Assembly (NCBI GenBank): GCA_015494165.1
Contig: WGBS01000228.1
Coordinates: forward strand, 1 to 24,578
Length of the DNA: 24,578 nucleotides
DNA from: Gammaproteobacteria bacterium
GTDB lineage: Bacteria; Pseudomonadota; Gammaproteobacteria; S144-34
Direction of reading: 5' to 3'
Shown in pieces: positions 23,404 to 24,578 of this stretch. The notes beneath the pieces were generated by a model, which ran no database searches, had not been told where the DNA came from, and saw only the letters and a list, made by a program, of their open reading frames with translations. Every line of letters starts with the position of its first letter. The stretch's first letter is position 1. The translations under genes were made by a program, and so were the position numbers.

Positions 23404-23480
23404 GGCTAGGTAGCTCAGCTGGTCAGAGCACGGCACTCATAATGCCGGGGTCGTGGGTTCGACTCCCACCCTAGCCACCA
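23404..23480 (+). tRNA. tRNA-Met, elongator type (anticodon CAT)
   Basis: Acceptor GGCTAGG pairs with CCTAGCC (23470-23476), discriminator A, encoded CCA. The anticodon arm CGGCA-CTCATAA-TGCCG has anticodon CAT. GGGTTCGACTCCC forms the T arm. The 77-nt sequence closely follows E. coli elongator tRNA-Met (GGCTA acceptor, CTCATAA loop) and lacks the unpaired first acceptor base of initiator tRNA. It is less like tRNA-Ile2. Confidence 0.95.
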
Positions 23481-23617
23481 AATCCTGGCATTCGGGGCCA
23501 CCGTCCGTGCGCGCAGCGCCAAGTCATTGTGCTCGCGCCGTTCCACGGCGCCCGGCGCGTGTGCGTGGCGTGGCCGCGGGGCCGTTCCGGGGGCATCGCT
23601 GGGGGCACGCCCGGAGG

Positions 23618-23713
23618 ATGCGGGATCTCGCGGCGGTGGCCGCACGGCGCGACGAGCCGACGGTGGCGCACGAGACGCTGGTCCGGCGCCTGCGCGCGGA
23701 CGCCCTCCTCTAG
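23618..23713 (+). CDS. Possible small open reading frame or antitoxin-like remnant
   Basis: ATG at 23618 follows CCGGAGG closely and opens a 31-codon frame, MRDLAAVAARRDEPTV then AHETLVRRLRADALL. The DEPTV-x-HE-x-LVRRLRADALL pattern looks like the C-terminal end of a small antitoxin-type protein, but I cannot name a family. It sits between tRNA-Met and the 3' end of hicB, ending 5 nt from it on the opposite strand. It may be a degenerate leftover of an earlier insertion next to the tRNA. The rest of 23481-23617 shows nothing. Confidence 0.22.
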   Translation: MRDLAAVAARRDEPTVAHETLVRRLRADALL

Positions 23714-23717
23714 ATGC

Positions 23718-24131
23718 TCAAGCCGCCTTCCCGCGCGAGCGCGTCACGGCCTCGAGGGCTGCCCGCGCAAGGAAGCCCGAGCGCGACTCGCCGGCAGCCC
23801 GCGCCGCCCGGTCGATCAGCGCCAGGACACCCTCCGGCAAGGTGATGTTCACCCGCCGGGCGCGGCCGCCAAGGCGCGTCAGGTCCACCTCGACGACGGA
23901 CCAGACGCCGCCTGCGTACTCGGGGTTGCCGGCATGGTCCTCGACCGTGCCCGGTTCCGGGATGGGCTCTCCGTCGAGCAGCAGACCTTCCAGATGGCAC
24001 TCGATCGCCTCCTTGGCGTTCTCGATCGCCTCGTCGAGCGTGGCGCCCGCGGAGAAGCAGCCCGGCAGATCCGGCACGACGACGCCGTAGTCGCTGTGCT
24101 CGTCCTTGTGGATGACGATCGGATATCTCAT
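23718..24131 (-). CDS. hicB: HicB antitoxin
   Basis: HicB neutralises the HicA RNase and represses the operon. The 137-residue protein has the degenerate RNase-H-like domain at 1-50 (MRYPIVIHKDEHSDYGVVV, PDLPGCFSAGATLDEAIENA, KEAIECHLEGLLLDGEPIP). A ribbon-helix-helix DNA-binding end is at about 92-130 (RVNITLPEGVLALIDRAAR, ESRSGFLARAALEAV). The RHH-type end predicts binding to the short palindrome at 24325-24341. ATG at 24131 follows GGAGGGG, placed just after the expected end of hicA. Converting CGA at 24145-24147 back to TGA would restore the usual hicA stop 13 nt before this start. Confidence 0.95.
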   Translation of the reverse strand: MRYPIVIHKDEHSDYGVVVPDLPGCFSAGATLDEAIENAKEAIECHLEGLLLDGEPIPEPGTVEDHAGNPEYAGGVWSVVEVDLTRLGGRARRVNITLPEGVLALIDRAARAAGESRSGFLARAALEAVTRSRGKAA

Positions 24132-24147
24132 GTCGGCCCCTCCATCG

Positions 24148-24324
24148 CCAGCCCGCCTGCCGGTAGATGCTGCGCAGGGTGGCCAGCGGCAGCTCGTGCC
24201 TGGGGTGCGGGACCGTGACCTTACCCGGCTTCTGCGGGTGCTTGAACTGGTGGTGGCTGCCGCGGACGTGGTGCAGCACCCATCCCTCGCGCTTCAGCCG
24301 GCGGATCACGTCCGCGCTTTTCAT
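24148..24324 (-). CDS. hicA: HicA mRNA interferase toxin (core domain; stop codon apparently lost)
   Basis: HicA is a small double-stranded-RNA-binding-fold RNase that cuts mRNAs when free of HicB. The core, 59 residues from ATG 24324, is complete: MKSADVIRRLKREGWVL, then GSHHQFKHP with the catalytic His, KVTVPHPRHELP and TLRSIYRQAGW. Relatives stop at or just after QAGW. Here codon 60 is CGA (24147-24145) instead of a stop, and the frame stays open to 23710, running through all of hicB in another phase. This would add about 145 Arg-rich residues. A single TGA to CGA transition explains it. Start choice: the ATG directly abuts the operator; a GTG 15 nt upstream lies inside it. Toxin activity of the extended product is uncertain. 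Confidence 0.85.
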
Positions 24325-24358
24325 GTGTGTATGATACACACCTCGATCCGGCTGTCAC
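24325..24358 (-). promoter_or_regulatory. hicAB promoter with overlapping 17-bp operator palindrome
   Basis: GTGTGTAT-G-ATACACAC (24325-24341) is a perfect 8+1+8 palindrome touching the hicA ATG. On the minus strand GTGACA (complement of 24353-24358, 5 of 6), a 16-bp spacer and TATCAT (complement of 24331-24336, 5 of 6) form a strong sigma-70 promoter whose -10 lies in the palindrome. The predicted start falls at about the ATG, so the hicA mRNA would be leaderless. HicB is the expected repressor. Confidence 0.72.
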
Positions 24359-24452
24359 CCGCGAAAGAGCCGGGGACGTCGGGAAGCACGACGTGAACGG
24401 CTCTCGCCGTGGAACCGGAGGCCTCGCGTGCGGGCCCGTCCCGGCGCGCGGG

Positions 24453-24578
24453 TCAGGCGGTGCGGCGCAGCAGGAACCAGGCGAAGCGCTGCTCGGCGCC
24501 GGCGGGGGTGCGGTGGGTCTCGCGGCGCTCCTCGGCGAGCTCGAAGCCGTCGCCCAAGGTCTCGAGCAGCAGGGCCGC
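24453..24578 (-). CDS. C-terminal end of an unidentified protein (partial)
   Basis: Only the last 41 codons are in the window, ending ERRETHRTPAGAEQRFAWFL then LRRTA and TGA (24453-24455). The strong coding composition and a Trp/Phe-rich final strand (AEQRFAWFLLRR) resemble the C-terminal strand of small SAM-dependent methyltransferases, where phrases like ETHxTPxGxxQxFxWFVL occur. That is a weak resemblance and the name is left open. The gene enters from the right edge. The 95 bp between it and the hicA promoter hold no gene. Confidence 0.6.
   Translation of the reverse strand, partial: AALLLETLGDGFELAEERRETHRTPAGAEQRFAWFLLRRTA

Noticed and set aside
23404..23480. tRNA-Met 3' end as an integrase attachment site
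   Set aside because: No second copy of the tRNA 3' end and no integrase are visible in the window.
23415..23645. Minus-strand frame containing WLGWESNPRPRHYE across tRNA-Met, and the similar one across tRNA-Gln (17885-18409)
   Set aside because: These are the familiar spurious proteins made by translating a tRNA gene in antisense.
24106..24396. Plus-strand frame opposite hicA
   Set aside because: It is antisense to the well-supported HicA core and its promoter and has no recognisable motif.

Overview
The window is a very GC-rich bacterial chromosome segment, almost certainly from a gammaproteobacterium. The case rests on gene order: mreBCD divergent from gatCAB, and hemA-prfA-prmC divergent from an lbcA-like gene, lolB, ispE, tRNA-Gln, prs, rplY, pth and ychF, as in Pseudomonas and Chromatiales-type genomes. 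A purple-sulfur or sulfur-oxidiser relative (Ectothiorhodospiraceae-like) fits the base composition and the PEP-CTERM gene, but the family is only a guess. Nearly all of the window is vertically inherited housekeeping DNA.

Layout. 1-2274 (minus): mreB, mreC and the start of mreD, the rod-shape operon; mreC appears to start at a rare ATC codon. 2275-2427: divergent promoter region. 2428-5696 (plus): gatC-gatA-gatB, the amidotransferase for Gln-tRNA and/or Asn-tRNA. 5750-6973: a CsgG-like secreted protein ending in a strong intrinsic terminator. 7030-7938: hslO (Hsp33). 7939-8500: gene-free block of period-7 GGG repeats and REP-like elements, ending in a sigma-54-type promoter. 8501-9466: PEP-CTERM protein. 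9467-9718: more of the same repeats. 9719-14716 (minus): hemA, prfA, prmC, a small uncharacterised gene, a MoeB/ThiF-like E1 enzyme and a JAMM (M67) peptidase. 15003-18150 (plus): lbcA-like TPR lipoprotein, lolB and ispE, joined by 4-nt overlaps. 18176-18250: tRNA-Gln. 18348-20657: prs, rplY (with two leader hairpins) and pth. 20671-22044: an AAA ATPase/DUF4143 gene behind two tandem palindromes, apparently inserted between pth and ychF. 22059-23150: ychF. 23151-23403: a third repeat block. 23404-23480: tRNA-Met. 23718-24324 (minus): a HicA/HicB toxin-antitoxin pair with a self-overlapping operator-promoter and an apparent stop-loss in hicA. 24453-24578 (minus): the 3' end of one more gene.

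The most unusual features are the modular, structured intergenic repeat family just downstream of four genes, the tandem 33-bp palindromic repeats before the AAA ATPase, the hicA stop-loss, and the sigma-54-type promoter of the PEP-CTERM gene. No phage, insertion sequence, CRISPR array or biosynthetic cluster is visible.
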